From assembly GCA_051453625.1 (NCBI GenBank), contig JBOZIK010000001.1:199570521-199634520 (forward strand): a DNA stretch of 64,000 nt, given 5' to 3'. A program made the position numbers and the translations under genes. Within the stretch, counting starts at the first letter, position 1. Each line of letters starts with the position of its first letter. Source of the DNA: Welwitschia mirabilis (taxonomy: Eukaryota; Gnetophyta; Gnetopsida; Welwitschiales). The notes below the pieces were generated by a model. It searched no databases, was not told the DNA's origin, and saw nothing but the letters and a program-made list of their open reading frames with translations. This document shows, piece after piece, positions 37,435 to 50,420 of the stretch.

Positions 37435-38777
37435 TAGCATACAATGGGGTATTTGAAGTTGATTAATAGTGAATAGATCCACCTTGAGTTCTAGCATACA
37501 TTGGGATATTTAAAGTTGATTGGTAGTGAATCGCTTCTTCTTTAGAAAATTCTCATAGTAAGGAACACAAGGGCATGTTTAAATTTGATGTCCAAATTAT
37601 TCACATAGAATGCATGTTTCCACTTGAGTTATAGATTTATTTTCTTTTAGTCCATTAATAGCCATTATTATCTTTTATAAAGAAATTTTAATTTCCTACA
37701 TAATAGAGTTTGGGTGTTTATCTATTTTAGTTAAACTAGTTGAGTATCTAAGATCTTCACTTACTTAAGTTTTTTTTTTCTAGTGTTAATTTCTATTTTT
37801 CCTTTACTTTAAAAGCTTTTACTTCATTTTACTAATGATTTAGGTTTCTTCTAATGTTTCTCCACTTTAACATTTATGATATCTTCTTCATAAGAAAATT
37901 CTATCATTTGGCATGTTATGGGTAGTAGTCCTTATATAAAGAATTCAATTACTTTGCATTCCTCTAGATCATTCTGGTGATACTTAGCCACTGTAGAAGT
38001 AAATATTTCAAATGTAGAAGCATAGCCATCATCATCTTATTACCTAAATCCTATAATATTCTTCTTGATACCTTAAAATTTGATATTACTTAGGTATTTA
38101 TGTAGAAAATCTCCTTTCATACAATTTCTAGTTGTGATAGAATAACAGGGTAATCAATAAAATCAATTATTAACACTTCATGACATGAATATTATAAATA
38201 TAGTTAAAGGATCTATTAGTGATAGATCTTCCTAATATTTTCAAGAGTGACTCTAACTCCATTACGAATTGTAATGGATTCTTTTCTTCATTACCAGAAA
38301 AATCTAAGTAGAGTTACCAAATTTTTCATTTTTACATTGTCTCTAGGAGGTAAATTACAAGATCATGAATCTATTCATTTCCTCTTTAGAAATATTTTTC
38401 TAATTTTCTAATTTAATCATTCGTATTTCTTGGTAATGCTTGTTGTACTTATTATGAGCTATTAGGTGGTAAAGTTATTTGTGGCTTAGTTTAGTTTGCT
38501 GAGGGATTTACCATTATGTAAGAGGTCTTTTGGTTAATACCTAATTTATTTTTAGAACTCTTTTAATATACAATGGAGTCATTTAGTATAGATAGTTTAG
38601 TGGAATTTCTTAAGGATAGTAGTAATAATGCTTTGGTAGAGGGTTATAAACAAATTTTAGGCTGAGCTTTCTTCACTATTTTACTATATGCTTTTCAATT
38701 AAAATATCCTTAATGTTTTTCCTAATAAGACATTATTACATATTTTCCCTTACTCTCAACATGCATCCTTATAGGTA
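37435..38777 (-). pseudogene. Element B gag remnant with zinc knuckle and 19-residue repeat
   Basis: The region upstream of the protease should encode Gag, which packages element RNA. The clear landmark is a CX2CX4HX4C zinc knuckle at 37615-37574 (CILCE-stop-FGHQI-stop-TC), with all four ligands kept but two stops inside. Just after it in coding order, two 40-bp units at 37531-37492 and 37474-37435, 57 bp apart, encode two copies of a SIHY-STxNxPxYA segment. Further upstream, up to the gap at 38778, frames are too broken to assign. A 436-base gap removes sequence near the start of gag. Confidence 0.6.
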
Positions 38778-39213
38778 NNNNNNNNNNNNNNNNNNNNNNN
38801 NNNNNNNNNNNNNNNNNNNNNNNNNNNNNNNNNNNNNNNNNNNNNNNNNNNNNNNNNNNNNNNNNNNNNNNNNNNNNNNNNNNNNNNNNNNNNNNNNNNN
38901 NNNNNNNNNNNNNNNNNNNNNNNNNNNNNNNNNNNNNNNNNNNNNNNNNNNNNNNNNNNNNNNNNNNNNNNNNNNNNNNNNNNNNNNNNNNNNNNNNNNN
39001 NNNNNNNNNNNNNNNNNNNNNNNNNNNNNNNNNNNNNNNNNNNNNNNNNNNNNNNNNNNNNNNNNNNNNNNNNNNNNNNNNNNNNNNNNNNNNNNNNNNN
39101 NNNNNNNNNNNNNNNNNNNNNNNNNNNNNNNNNNNNNNNNNNNNNNNNNNNNNNNNNNNNNNNNNNNNNNNNNNNNNNNNNNNNNNNNNNNNNNNNNNNN
39201 NNNNNNNNNNNNN
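38778..39213. other. Assembly gap (436 N)
   Basis: Unsequenced bases near the 5' end of the element B interior. The two flanks show no repeat. Confidence 0.99.
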
Positions 39214-39296
39214 ACCAAAAATAAATGATAAAAATAAAAATAATTAAAGTAATCACTACTTTACTTCATACTTTTGCAACTAATAAAATCATTACC

Positions 39297-39314
39297 TCCT
39301 TGATAATGATGCAA
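39297..39314 (-). promoter_or_regulatory. Element B primer-binding site, tRNA-Asp type, decayed by transitions
   Basis: Against the Athila primer site TGGCGCCGTTGCCGGGGA, the minus strand matches at 10 of 18 positions. Seven of the eight differences are G-to-A or C-to-T transitions and one is a transversion. It sits 6 bases from the LTR end, where the primer site must be. Confidence 0.7.
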
Positions 39315-39320
39315 AAATCA

Positions 39321-40370
39321 TGAGCTTATATAAATCATGAGTTAATCCAAGAAAGGAAAAAATAGATTATAATGAAATTCTATATTGGTATAAACTCACA
39401 ATTACTTATGGCCTCGAATATGTTGGTATTTAATGTAAATTATTACTTGTATAAAGCAAAAAAGAGTACTACAAAAATGCACATAGTAAACATAGATTTT
39501 AGTAAATGGAAAAAATAACAAAAATGTAGTAAATAAAACTACACTACAATGAATGTATATTTAATGTCATAAATATTTAGAGGTGTTATTCCATGCCTTG
39601 CCTTTAATAACTAGGAACCAAGAAATGCAAATGTACTTAAGAGCTCTTAGCCAATAAAGCTAATCTGAGAATTCTCAAGGGGGTGTTTTTTTTCCATATT
39701 TAAAATTATGAAATTTTACAAAGATAAATCAAAATGCTATAAATTTCAATTTTGATTTGATTTTAAAAATAAAATGATAAAAATCGAAAATTTAATAGCT
39801 ATGCTAGAATTATGTAGAAAGGAATAAATTAAAGGTTAACACTATAGGTCTTCAATAAACTATTGTAGCAGTATCACCATTGTAGAGGCTATAAAGAGCT
39901 AATATCATCTTTATTTATAGCATGAAATACCATTGCTTCCAAATGGATTGGATCCTTCTTATGTTTAAAAGTGGGATTAGCTCATTAGGATTAGTGGAGG
40001 GAGAGTTAGCATTGATATGATACAAAAAGATATAGTTCAATTTAGTTAGCTATTAAAATGGATAAAACAAGCTCTTATAAGAAAAGAATCATTGATATTA
40101 ACTTCATTTTCAAAGAAAAATTTGGAGTGACATCAACACACTTTTAAAAGGATGTGTAATAAAGCTACAAGTGAGTACCTTATCTATTGGTTGCTAATGA
40201 ATAATAAAGTGTATTTAAGTAATGTATAAGAATAAAGTTCACATAATAGCAGTAGACAAAAATGCTCATCAAACCATATAAAAAACATTTCTACTAAATT
40301 CATTTTATAATAGCTATGTGTAAGAATATCCAAAATTCCATCATTATGACTATTAAATTGACTCTTCACA
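39321..40370 (-). repeat. Element B 5' LTR
   Basis: About 1.05 kb, similar along its length to 28113-29200. The right end CTTCACA gives TGTGAAG on the minus strand. The left end lies next to the primer site. Confidence 0.85.
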
Positions 40371-43300
40371 GATAGAAATGAGAGCATGAAAAGAAGAATA
40401 TTTATCTAAAATGTGTGATGATGGAAATACATTTTAAATGATAAATTAAAATAAAGATAATTAATTCCTAAATAAATAATGACATGTAAATTTCCTTCCT
40501 TATGTAAAACATATTTTTCACCTAACTTAGCATCCATTTTAGTCAACTCTTCTTATAAATAATAAGAATGATACTCATTATTAAGAAAAGAAAGATATTT
40601 TGAAATAAGCATGGGTGTTATGAAAAAATATTATACTTTACTCACCCTTATGAAAATATTCTAAGAAACTCTTTCTTCATCTTTATCATCATCATCACCT
40701 TCTTCTTCTATACTTTTCTTATCATGAACAACATATGAATTCTTATAAAACTCTTTCATCTTATTAGAAAGGTAGGGTTTTCTTCTTTGGTAAAGAAGGC
40801 TTCACATCCTCTTATGTTCATGTAACCCAAATACATAGAGACATATTATTACAAAATTTATGAAATGCACCCTCCATAGTAAAGTCTCATATTCTTATAA
40901 AAATTGTTACTCAATTCAGATCTAACTTGATAAAAGGAAATGATAACATGGGTCTAATCCATAATGGTGTCACTCTATTTATAGTAGAGATGGATAATGA
41001 GATAGAAAATAATAATAAAAATAGAGAAAAAGACATATTAACAAGAATATTTATAAGAAAATACAAGGATGGAGTTTTGTATTTATAGATGTGAGGGTGA
41101 ATTTAAGTCATAGATCATTTAATCTCAATAGATATTTAAGATTAAAGATGATAGGGATTAACATAAAGGAGGAGTGTGTTTTATTTAATAAGACATGTCA
41201 TGCATGGAAACCTAGCATTTATTTTTATCTCCATTTACTAAGAAGAAAATTTATTATTATTTCAAGAAATAAAGGGAATATTTATGCTAATCAAGAGTGG
41301 TATTTATTTCTAATTTTTATTTTTCACCTAATGTTTAGGATAAATTTTTGTATATTTAATAAATACCTTGTTATCTACTCATAGGATAAAAAAATAAATA
41401 CAAAATATCTTGTTTTATATATTTAGTCCTAATAATTAAACTAAAACAATCATGATGTTGTTAATTAAGTATGACATTTTTTTTTAATTTAAGTGATCAT
41501 GTTCTATTTTAAACAATACTATATAAGTAATGCCATAGAAGAAATAAAATATGAAAAATAAAATCGGGATTTCCCTACTCTCCAAGAATGTAGATGAAAC
41601 ATAAACTAGCTTAGGCCTACTCTTGAGTATCCTTGAACTACACACAAAAAATTCTACTCATCCCATAGAAAATACATAGCTCCAAATACTATTGCCTAAT
41701 TGGGAATATTAAAATGAATTTTTACCAGCCCCATTTAAAAAACTAATAAATAACATACAAAAAGAAACTTAATATTTAACAAGCTAGAAGAATAAAAAAT
41801 TATGAATTCATGAAAAAATAAGTAAAAAATAAGAAACAAAAATTCATGTCATAGTTTAAAGGATCAAAACCATCACCCATATTTCTAGATAAGATTCTCT
41901 CCATGTTAGAAATGGAAAGGTATTTGGTCTTCTTATTTGCTAGAATATCTATAGTATCATTAATCTCTATCATCATTTTCAAAGCCTCCCATTAATGGTA
42001 ATTATCCTTATCCAAGTGCCATGAGAGCATTAGCTTCCTATATGCCCTAATAGTATCCTCTAGATTTACCGCAAGATCTTGTAGTAGTCTTTTGAGTCTC
42101 TTATAGTAACAATATTATTATAATCTAGCTCTGAATTTGACTTTGGATCTCTGCTCCTCCATCCTTCCTATTCTTATCCTCCTATGAATAATTTCTTAAA
42201 GATCTTAAAGAATAGTCTAAATAATAATATAGTATCTTACCTCCTTTCTTTCACTTTAAGCTCTAAATCTAGATTCTTATGAGTATTCTATCTTTGTGAA
42301 TTTTCTTTTACCATATTCAATACTATCCTTAGCTTCCTTATCTTTGTTGAAACTATGACCTCTGAAGCTACCTTAACAGCCTCATTCGTTACCTCAGCTA
42401 GCATGAAATTAGAACTTCCTTGATTGTAATGTAGCTTTTGACCTTTTTTATGTCCCCTCTAAATTAATGCTATAATTAAGAAAAACCTTCTTTCCCTTTT
42501 TTAAGATCCCCTCTATTCCCTTATGCCCCATTAGAAAAGGTGTAAGAATTCCCCCTCTTTTGTGAAAATAGAAAAGGCATTAGGCCTCTCTCTCCAAACC
42601 AAACTTTCTTTTACCACCCTAAGTACCACCTATTACTCTAAGAATAGAAGAACTTAGTTATGGGATGATTAAACTATGCTTCCTTTAGGATCTCTTCTAG
42701 GTTTTAAAGGTTTTTCCTTAGTCTCCCCTCATTTCATAAGAATTAAATAATTGTCTTAATTAAAACAAAATGGTAATTTTTAAAATTTTCATTTAACATC
42801 TTAAGGGAAAAAAGTGGACAATTAGCCTTTATTTCCTTCCTAGGAGCTATGATAAAATGAAAATGTAGTACCTTAGGCTTAGAGAAATTATTATCTTGGA
42901 TGATGTAGTAGTTAATAAATTTTGTTACTAACTACTAGGGTTTCTTTAGTTAATCTCTCTTAACAAAACCCTTCTTGGTCTAAGGATCTTTACATTTAAA
43001 AAATTTATCTACATCACCAAAGCCCATGAAATATAAAACCTAGGCCCCCTACATATGGAATCTATAGAGCTTGCAATATAAGCTACATGGAGGTTAGGAA
43101 ATGCCTTTTGCCACAACTACTTTTCATTTAATAGTAGCTTTGGTTGATATGAATTTTAGATTCCCCTAAAGCTTCATCAAGGATCCTATCCCATTGCTAT
43201 GATTTTTTTTGATAGATTTAGATTGGCCTTAAAATTATTTCCTGTAACAAGATTGGCTTAGAAATGCTATCCCTTTGATTTCATGACTTTGTAAATTCTC

Positions 43301-43635
43301 TAAAGAATGGTCTCTATGGATGGTATTATATCATTAAACAAAAAATGATTATGTTCTATCCATGGAAACCATAGTGGAATGTTGATAAAGTTGCATATTA
43401 AACTAATTATTAGAGTTTAATTTAGCATTGCATTGAATCCTTTCTAGAATTTCACAGTAATTGAGCACTTCTAGAACACTTTAGTTTTAATAACCATCTA
43501 TCATAATATAACAACTTTTCATAGCCATGTTTTTATGGGAATTATGAAGTAATTCATTAAGGACATACTTTTTAATTAAAATCAATTTTACATTTAGATT
43601 ATTACCATCAATTGTTTGAATGTGTAGCTTAGAGG
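40371..43635. other. Unassigned sequence between elements B and C, coding-like on minus strand at 41.8-43.3 kb
   Basis: No gene can be supported. On the minus strand between about 43330 and 41800, the reading is more protein-like than its surroundings (PLWFPWIEHNHFLFNDIIPS near 43380-43320, QKAFPNLHVAYIASSIDS near 43110-43060, a 60-codon open frame at 41982-41800). No motif was recognised and frames shift often. It could be an old LINE ORF1 or another transposon protein. The stretch 40371-41800 shows nothing. Confidence 0.35.
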
Positions 43636-44047
43636 TGTCATGTTCCAAATTTTTAATGATCAAGATTTAAGTTCAAAATATCTTAAGAATATGAAATTTT
43701 ATAAGGCTAATATTTTATGTTAATTCTTAATGTTTTCTTTTATAGATAATAATCACATGATTGTTATTTTCTCTTATGTAATAGTTGTTCTTAATGCTTT
43801 GGGTTTATTTATTAAATTGCTTATTTTAAAAAATGCCAATGAGTTATGGATTTGATATTATTATGAATGGAGATGCTTAGTATATGGAGTTATTATTTTT
43901 AGTAAATGTTAAAGAAAGTCTTGAATTGTAACTACTACCATGTTTATGAAATATTTTATTATTACTACTAATGTATTGTTTATTATTTATGACAAGCATA
44001 ATCATTGTTTATTATCTACCTAGTGGCCTAGTTAGGTAATATAATCT

Positions 44048-44168
44048 GCATTCCACCACCCTTACCACTTTCACCAGTTCCACCATCTTCACTAGTTCCA
44101 CCACACTAATTTCACCACTTTCACCACCTTCATCACTTCCATTACAACATTTTCACCACCTTTACCAC
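44048..44168 (+). repeat. TTTCACCAC-type minisatellite in element C 5' LTR
   Basis: About 120 bp made of imperfect copies of TTCACCAC and TTCCACCA. The equivalent tract in the second LTR (about 50829-50900) is about 50 bp shorter and more degraded. It lies just upstream of the TATA box. Confidence 0.7.
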
Positions 44169-44210
44169 TCTCTTTTATAATGGTGTCTCTCCACATCCTA
44201 TATTATCTAC

Positions 44211-44219
44211 TATAAATAG
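44211..44219 (+). promoter_or_regulatory. TATA box of element C 5' LTR
   Basis: TATAAATAG, preceded by TATCTAC and followed by a CTTCTTC pyrimidine patch. The same motif and context occur in the second LTR at 50945-50953. Conservation between otherwise diverged LTRs and the classic sequence support a former transcription start about 30 bp downstream. Confidence 0.65.
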
Positions 44220-45362
44220 GATCTTCTTCTTTTCTTATTTTATTTTATTGAGAATCTTTTGCTATCGAATCACAAATACATCAACTTAGAGCTTTATAAT
44301 ATTCATTAGTTCTTGAGTTTTCATCTTTATTTGGTATGATTTATGGACTTTTATTTACTTCTTGTATGTTCCAATTAATTCTTGCATGTTTTACATGTTC
44401 ATCAAATTTTCTTACTTGTTCTTGTAATGCATGTATTATCTTGGTCATGAATTTAATTCTATGCTTTAAACTTTGCTAAATAATCAAAGTATGTGGCTTT
44501 AGAGGATGGACCACTTAAGGGGCTTCCATTGATCATGGAATGAGCTGTTAGAGTAATTAGAGTGATGTTTATGACCCATTTAATTATGCATGATATAATG
44601 TCTTTATAGCTTTAGAGGGAAAGGTTCCTATTGGCCATAGGAATGAATCTCTAAATAAGTGGGTGTTTTGACATCATTTTGACATGACATTCTATTCAGT
44701 ATACATTCTTAGATTACTAAAACTTGGATATGTGCATCTGGATTACTAAAAATTATATAAGGTTTTGGTCATATTTTAATTTTCCTTAATAATCCTATCT
44801 TAAGATTAGAAAACACCTTTACCTAAACCTTCCCATGGAACATATTAATAACTTTAAAGGTTATAACTCTCATGCCATGCTTGCATGTATAGGATCTATA
44901 ATGAAGAAGGCCTTGGGATAATCTAGCTAATGTAATTTGGATTGAGAGCTATTTTCTTGCTTGTTGTTTATATGCATGTAGTTGAAGGATCTTGGATGTT
45001 CTAAATAAATTTTATTATTTATGTAAACATGAATATTGTATTTAGATTTATTTAAGAAGAAATATGAATATTTTGTAATGTATTTATCTTCCTTTCATTG
45101 GAAGGATTACAAGTGTTTAAGGCAAAAATTATATGTCTCTATGTGTTTTATAGATTTATTATTGTGACCCATAATCTAAGCCTTATATTGTATATTCTCA
45201 AATAATATGTAGTTAATGCTATAAGCTTATATTCTTAAAGTGATTTAAAAAATGATAAGTTTTTAATTAATGGACAGTTTCTAAGAAATATTAAGGATGT
45301 TATATTTGGATATCTGAGTAAGCTTAAAGTTATCTATAGTGGATTTTAGGATGTCACAATTT

Positions 45363-45373
45363 TGGTATCAGAG
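45363..45373 (+). promoter_or_regulatory. Element C primer-binding site, tRNA-iMet
   Basis: TGGTATCAGAG, an exact 11-base match to the plant initiator tRNA-Met primer site, four bases after the LTR end. Confidence 0.85.
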
Positions 45374-45963
45374 TGATTATATTGGGAGTAATTATGATGA
45401 AGGCATTATAGATGAGATATTAGGTTGCAATTTCACTAGGCATACTACTATTAAACTATTATAACAATCTAAGTTATGATATCATTGGACATATTTGTAA
45501 TTAAGATATTATAATTTTATTAAGCAACAAAATTTAGGTTATTTATAGCATCTGGGGAATCTAAAGGTTCTTCATTTTTAGAGTCAGAGAAATTTGTAAA
45601 AAGAATATCACAAGGATGAGAAAACATTGTGTTCAAAGATAAGGTAGATTAGAAAAACAAAAACAGGAGTGGGACGAGGCACAACTTTTTTAGATACAGT
45701 GAAGTATGTTCCATTGATAGATTTTTCTACTGTGCTACAGTGCACTCATTGCCTCCAAAAAATAATACTCATTAAAGTAAAGTAATTGTATATAATCCTA
45801 ATTTAATTAATTATAAAGTATGATGTTAGTCTATTAGAGTTGTTTATTACTTTTATTTGGGTTAAAAATAATCTAGGATATAGAAATTAAGATATTGTGG
45901 AGTTCAGACATTATCATAACAATTTAATAAACTATTCATGGATCGGCTAGAAGGAAGGAGATG

Positions 45964-45994
<31 letters not shown>

Positions 45995-48900
45995 GAAAAA
46001 TAAATAAATAAAAAGGAATAAAGAGAGAGGAAAACTAAAAGACAAAGACACTATGGTGAAAGCAAGAAGTGAACTAGAGAAGAACCGATAATATTATCCA
46101 TCCACATAAAACATCACTAAACAATAAGCCAAAAAGGTGGCTCTATATCATAACCATTCAAGTTTGAATAAATTTTGTAAACTGTGTTCTAGCATGTTCC
46201 TAGTCATTTCCACCCCTTAAGCTTCAACTTTTACCATTAGATTATGATCAAGGTAGTGTCTCTTGCATGTCACCATATTATGATAAGTAATTCAAGTCTA
46301 TGTTACATGAACAGTTTTTTTCCGCCTCTTGTGTGAATAAAGAAAGCTATTATTTTGTCTAGAAGATGTAAATTTAGGGCAAATTGAAGAGAACATTTAA
46401 GGCTATTATAGAGTCTAATGATAAGACTAAAGATTGGAGCATTGGTTTATCCATCACACATTGAAGAGATTGGGTCTAATCATTAGAAAAATATTTGAGA
46501 GTGAAAACTAGAGGATCTCATACATCAACTATGCTCTAGCATTAGAAAACTAAAATAAGATATTAAAGACATTTGTAAATTACTTTATTAAGACTTATTA
46601 CATGCTATGGATGAGGATTGAGTTCTATTATTAGGTGCAAAAGCTCTTGAGAGTAGTATCGTAACTTAAGTAAGCAAATCCAAGACCTCTGTGCAAATGT
46701 AAAAGCCATAGTAAATATCTGTTTTGGCATTGCAAACATCATACATTAGCTTCTGAAACATTGTTTTCAAATATTATTTCAAGAATGAATAAAATATTAG
46801 TTATGCACTAATAAATGGGAAGCTGAGGTATTATGACAATGTACTATAGAAATGATTAGTAATGGTGGAAGTCAAATGGTCATTAAGTCAAAGTAATAGA
46901 AAAATATAAATCATTATTTGAAGAAGTAATCATAGTATTAGGGAAGTAAATAATTATTAAGAGAGGTGACCAACGCCATGATAGAAATAAGAAGCCATTA
47001 TGTTAATCCATTATCTATTTTAATAGATGGGTACTTATAGTTTAGATTATCCAAGAACAAGTTTATAAAAATAACTAAATATTTTATGTGAATTAATTTC
47101 TTGGCTTTAAAGGTTGATTCATGGATTTGGAGTAGCTTAATGTATTCTTTATCAAAGTATTGCCCTATTTGCATCACATTAGCAATGTCAACATAGGCGT
47201 TCTGTAGCCTATAGCTATATTTACAAAGGTGGAGCCTCTACTCATATGGAAGCATCACATTTAAGCTACTAATGCTTTTTTCTACTTGTAAGTACTTTGG
47301 ATATAACATTAGAAGGAAATGGAGATGAACTCATTAATAGCAATCCTAGAGGTACTTGGAATGAGAGTAGAGACACTGTTGATGAGCATTAACTTGGTAT
47401 TAGCTTAAACTATGCCCATACCCATCATAAAACACATTGTCGATATGAGTCTATCATTAGCATCCTACACCACTGCTTTAAACTAGGTATTCTATCTATT
47501 CACATTCATAGATTTGCTTTTTATCATCTTATCTTCTTCACAAGCATCCTTTCAACATTTTTTTATCCCATCCATCTTACTCTTATTCTTGTTACTATCT
47601 ATCTTTCATGCTTATCTTGATACACCACAACTCATCTCCTAAAATGAAAATTTTATATCAAGGTATCTCACTAAGAAATTTGATTTTAATAGAAAAGACA
47701 TAATGAAACTTATGAACATGAATGATTCCATGTGCTCAAGGCCCTTGAAAGAAGCTTAAGAAAGGACACTCTTTCATGGTACTAGGGTTCACATGTGAAG
47801 ACTTAAAAATTTCACATGAGGGAGACTATAGCAGGAAGAGGGCATTCTATCCATGTGCTAACAAGAAATTACAAGAGAAAAAGGGAGGAATGTCAATGCA
47901 TTAGCCACTGCATAGAAAACATGCATAACAAAGACTGAAGATACATGTGAGAGAAGAGATGAATGACTATGATGTATGGTTAATAGCAATGCAATTGTTA
48001 AGGAAAGTAAGAAAAGAAAAACTACATGAGAAGGAGGAGGATGTTCAGAAAGCTTTTACTAACCTTTATAAATTAAGGATCATTTTAATGAAAGGTGATG
48101 TGATGATTCCTAGAACATTAGGAATCATACTTAAATTGTAAGAGAGAGATTAAGACTTGACATAGAAGAAATATTATAGCTGTCGGCTCTTACTATCACA
48201 ATTATGCTAAGAAGAGGATAAGAAATGTTAGATTACTAAGAGGAATGATGAGGGACAAACTCATCAAAAAATGAAGGAGTGGAAATTTGCCATTAGACAT
48301 AGCAGGGATGAAAGATGAGATACTTGAATGAATGATAAGGTAATAGAATTTATCTAAGAAGATGCAAAATTTTCTTCTCATAAAATAAATCCTTTTGTCT
48401 AAAAAGATAGGCATCTTTTTGATCTTCAAATATTTCATGTGTCATCTGATATGTCAAATACAAGGGATCCTGAGCTCTGTTTCATCCTAGCATTTGTGCC
48501 TTATTAAGGTTAATATAATTTATTAATTAAATATAAATATAAATATATACATGTAAATGTAAAATTAGAAGAGATCAATTAATATGCTATCATTTCAAGA
48601 TTCTTCTCATTATGATAGTTTTCTATCATATACAAGTAAATTATTAAAAAAAAAGTATAATCCTTCTGTATTGTATGAACCTTAGAGTTTAACATACATT
48701 CATAAGAGTGAAAGTTTTAGCATGGGTAGTTTGGGACCAATATGGTAGAGAGAAGATCTAGCATATGTGAGTTTAATGAACATACATCTACTTGAACTTT
48801 TACAAATTATCATCCTATCTCCTTAATCAGGCCATATGTTTAAATTTGTTTTCTATAAGAGTTCAACATTCCAACCATAAAGTTCATTTATAACAGGTTA

Positions 48901-50420
48901 AGACAATGGTCAAAACTAGGTAGAACATGATAATTACTTAGAAGGAAATTTGGAATTGATGCTGCTATTTTGAAGAAAAACATGGTAATTCTATGAATAA
49001 AGCCATAGGGGAAATGTATATGTGTAAGACTTTATAAAAGTGGCTTTAATATAGAAAATCTAAAGTAGGGAAATAATAAATGACATCCTTTAGAAAAATA
49101 AATTTTTCATTATTTGATTCACATGTATTTAGATGTTAATCTAATAGTTATGACTTTACTTGATCCTTGGTAATAGTGCCATATAAATTTTCTTGCTTTA
49201 CAATTTCAAAGGAATGATACTTTCAGATGTGTTTTCTTAGTATTAGGGATTATTTGAAAAAGATGTATGGTAAAACTTATAACTTTTACATTGGTCCATC
49301 CTAACTTTATCGATAACATATAGCTCCTCTATCTATAACATGCACACCATTCTTCTACTTTCTAAGCTTTAAAAGGATTGAAACTTATAGCTACAAACCT
49401 ATTATATTAAACTTTGCATTTCTAGAAAATAGCAATTCATAACCAATATCTATCAACGTCTATGGAATTATTATTGTAGATTTACTAGCATAACTCTATT
49501 ACCCTATTGCATGGTGATTGAAAGGGTTATCTCTTTAGCTCATCTTGGTAACATATGTACTATTGTCAATAAGCTTTTCTTAGTTATCCTTGATTTATTA
49601 AGTGCTATGTTGTATTTATTAATCTTCAAAGTTGAAATTTAACTACATTATACAAGTAGAAGTACATCAAAGAATCATTGAAGAAAGAACACAATGAAGG
49701 AATGTAAAGTGAAAGAGATTTATAATCAATAAGCTTAGGCTTAAAAAATTTCTACTTAATAACTTTAGAGGTAAGTATCACAATTTGGAATAAGATATTG
49801 TTATGTTGCAATATTTGATCTTACAATTTTGGATTAAATAGTTCAAGCTTATTTTCATTACAATCAAACCAAAGAGATCACTAAGATATTTTGGCTTATG
49901 AAATTAAATGGTTTGTAATCATCTATTAGTATATTCAACTATGCTCCTAGAGATTCTTTGTAAAGGTAATTATGTGGCCTTTATCCAACTTTTCATGAAA
50001 AATATCCTAGTTTATAACATTTTTCCTAATCTAGTAATCATTATAAATTAGGAAATGAGGAAAGGACATGTACAAAAAAGAATTTTAGTAAATTTTGGAG
50101 TTGATATACATATATAGTACAATGTTAGAGCAAATGCAATGAAGTGAAACTAAAGGATAAAGAAAGAAGAGAATTTATAGATCCTTGATCATTTCAAACA
50201 TAATAAATGATTGGTGTTATTATGATGATCAATATTTGATTAACAAGCCTATAAACAACATCTCAACTTATTTAACAACTAATATGGCATTGAAGAAAGA
50301 TAAATTCAACTTTGTAAGTATAACGATTAGGACAAATAGAAATAGAAGCTACTTGAGAATATAAAATAGATGTATTATGGCTTAAGTTTCAAGGATGAAA
50401 CCTCTTCAAAGGTGGAGAAA
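45374..50420 (+). other. Element C interior, no readable coding
   Basis: Stops are dense in all frames. Small open frames (47947-48141 plus, 48438-48202 minus) show no domain. A (TA)n microsatellite lies at 45972-45994. No RT, integrase or zinc-knuckle motif was found. Confidence 0.5.
45972..45994. repeat. (TA)n microsatellite
   Basis: Uninterrupted TA repeat of about 11 units inside the element C interior. Confidence 0.95.

Larger units (their letters stand above)
28113..40370 (-). mobile_element. Element B: Athila-like Ty3/gypsy retrotransposon, about 12.3 kb
   Basis: LTRs at 28113-29200 and 39321-40370 share long stretches of similarity and end in TGTG-AGA on the minus strand. A primer site complementary to tRNA-Asp lies at 39297-39314, so the 5' LTR is at the right and the element is read leftward: gag zinc knuckle (37.6 kb), protease (36.7-36.5 kb), RT (35.8-35.0 kb), integrase (34.3-33.3 kb), then about 4 kb before the 3' LTR. 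The length, tRNA-Asp primer site, EYYCFLDGY-type RT motif and long post-integrase interval all fit the Athila lineage. All coding parts carry stops or frameshifts. I found no matching 5-bp target duplication. Gaps of 10 and 436 N lie inside. Confidence 0.88.
43636..45358 (+). repeat. Element C 5' LTR with TATA box and CACC-rich minisatellite
   Basis: Carries TATAAATAG at 44211-44219 within a block shared with the other LTR, a likely promoter. About 20-170 bp upstream is an imperfect TTTCACCAC repeat tract (44048-44168) that is longer here than in the partner. Its end, ATGTCACAAT, differs from the partner only by transitions. Confidence 0.85.

Noticed and set aside
28108-40375. Target duplication for element B
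   Set aside because: Flanking pentamers AGTGT and GATAG do not match.
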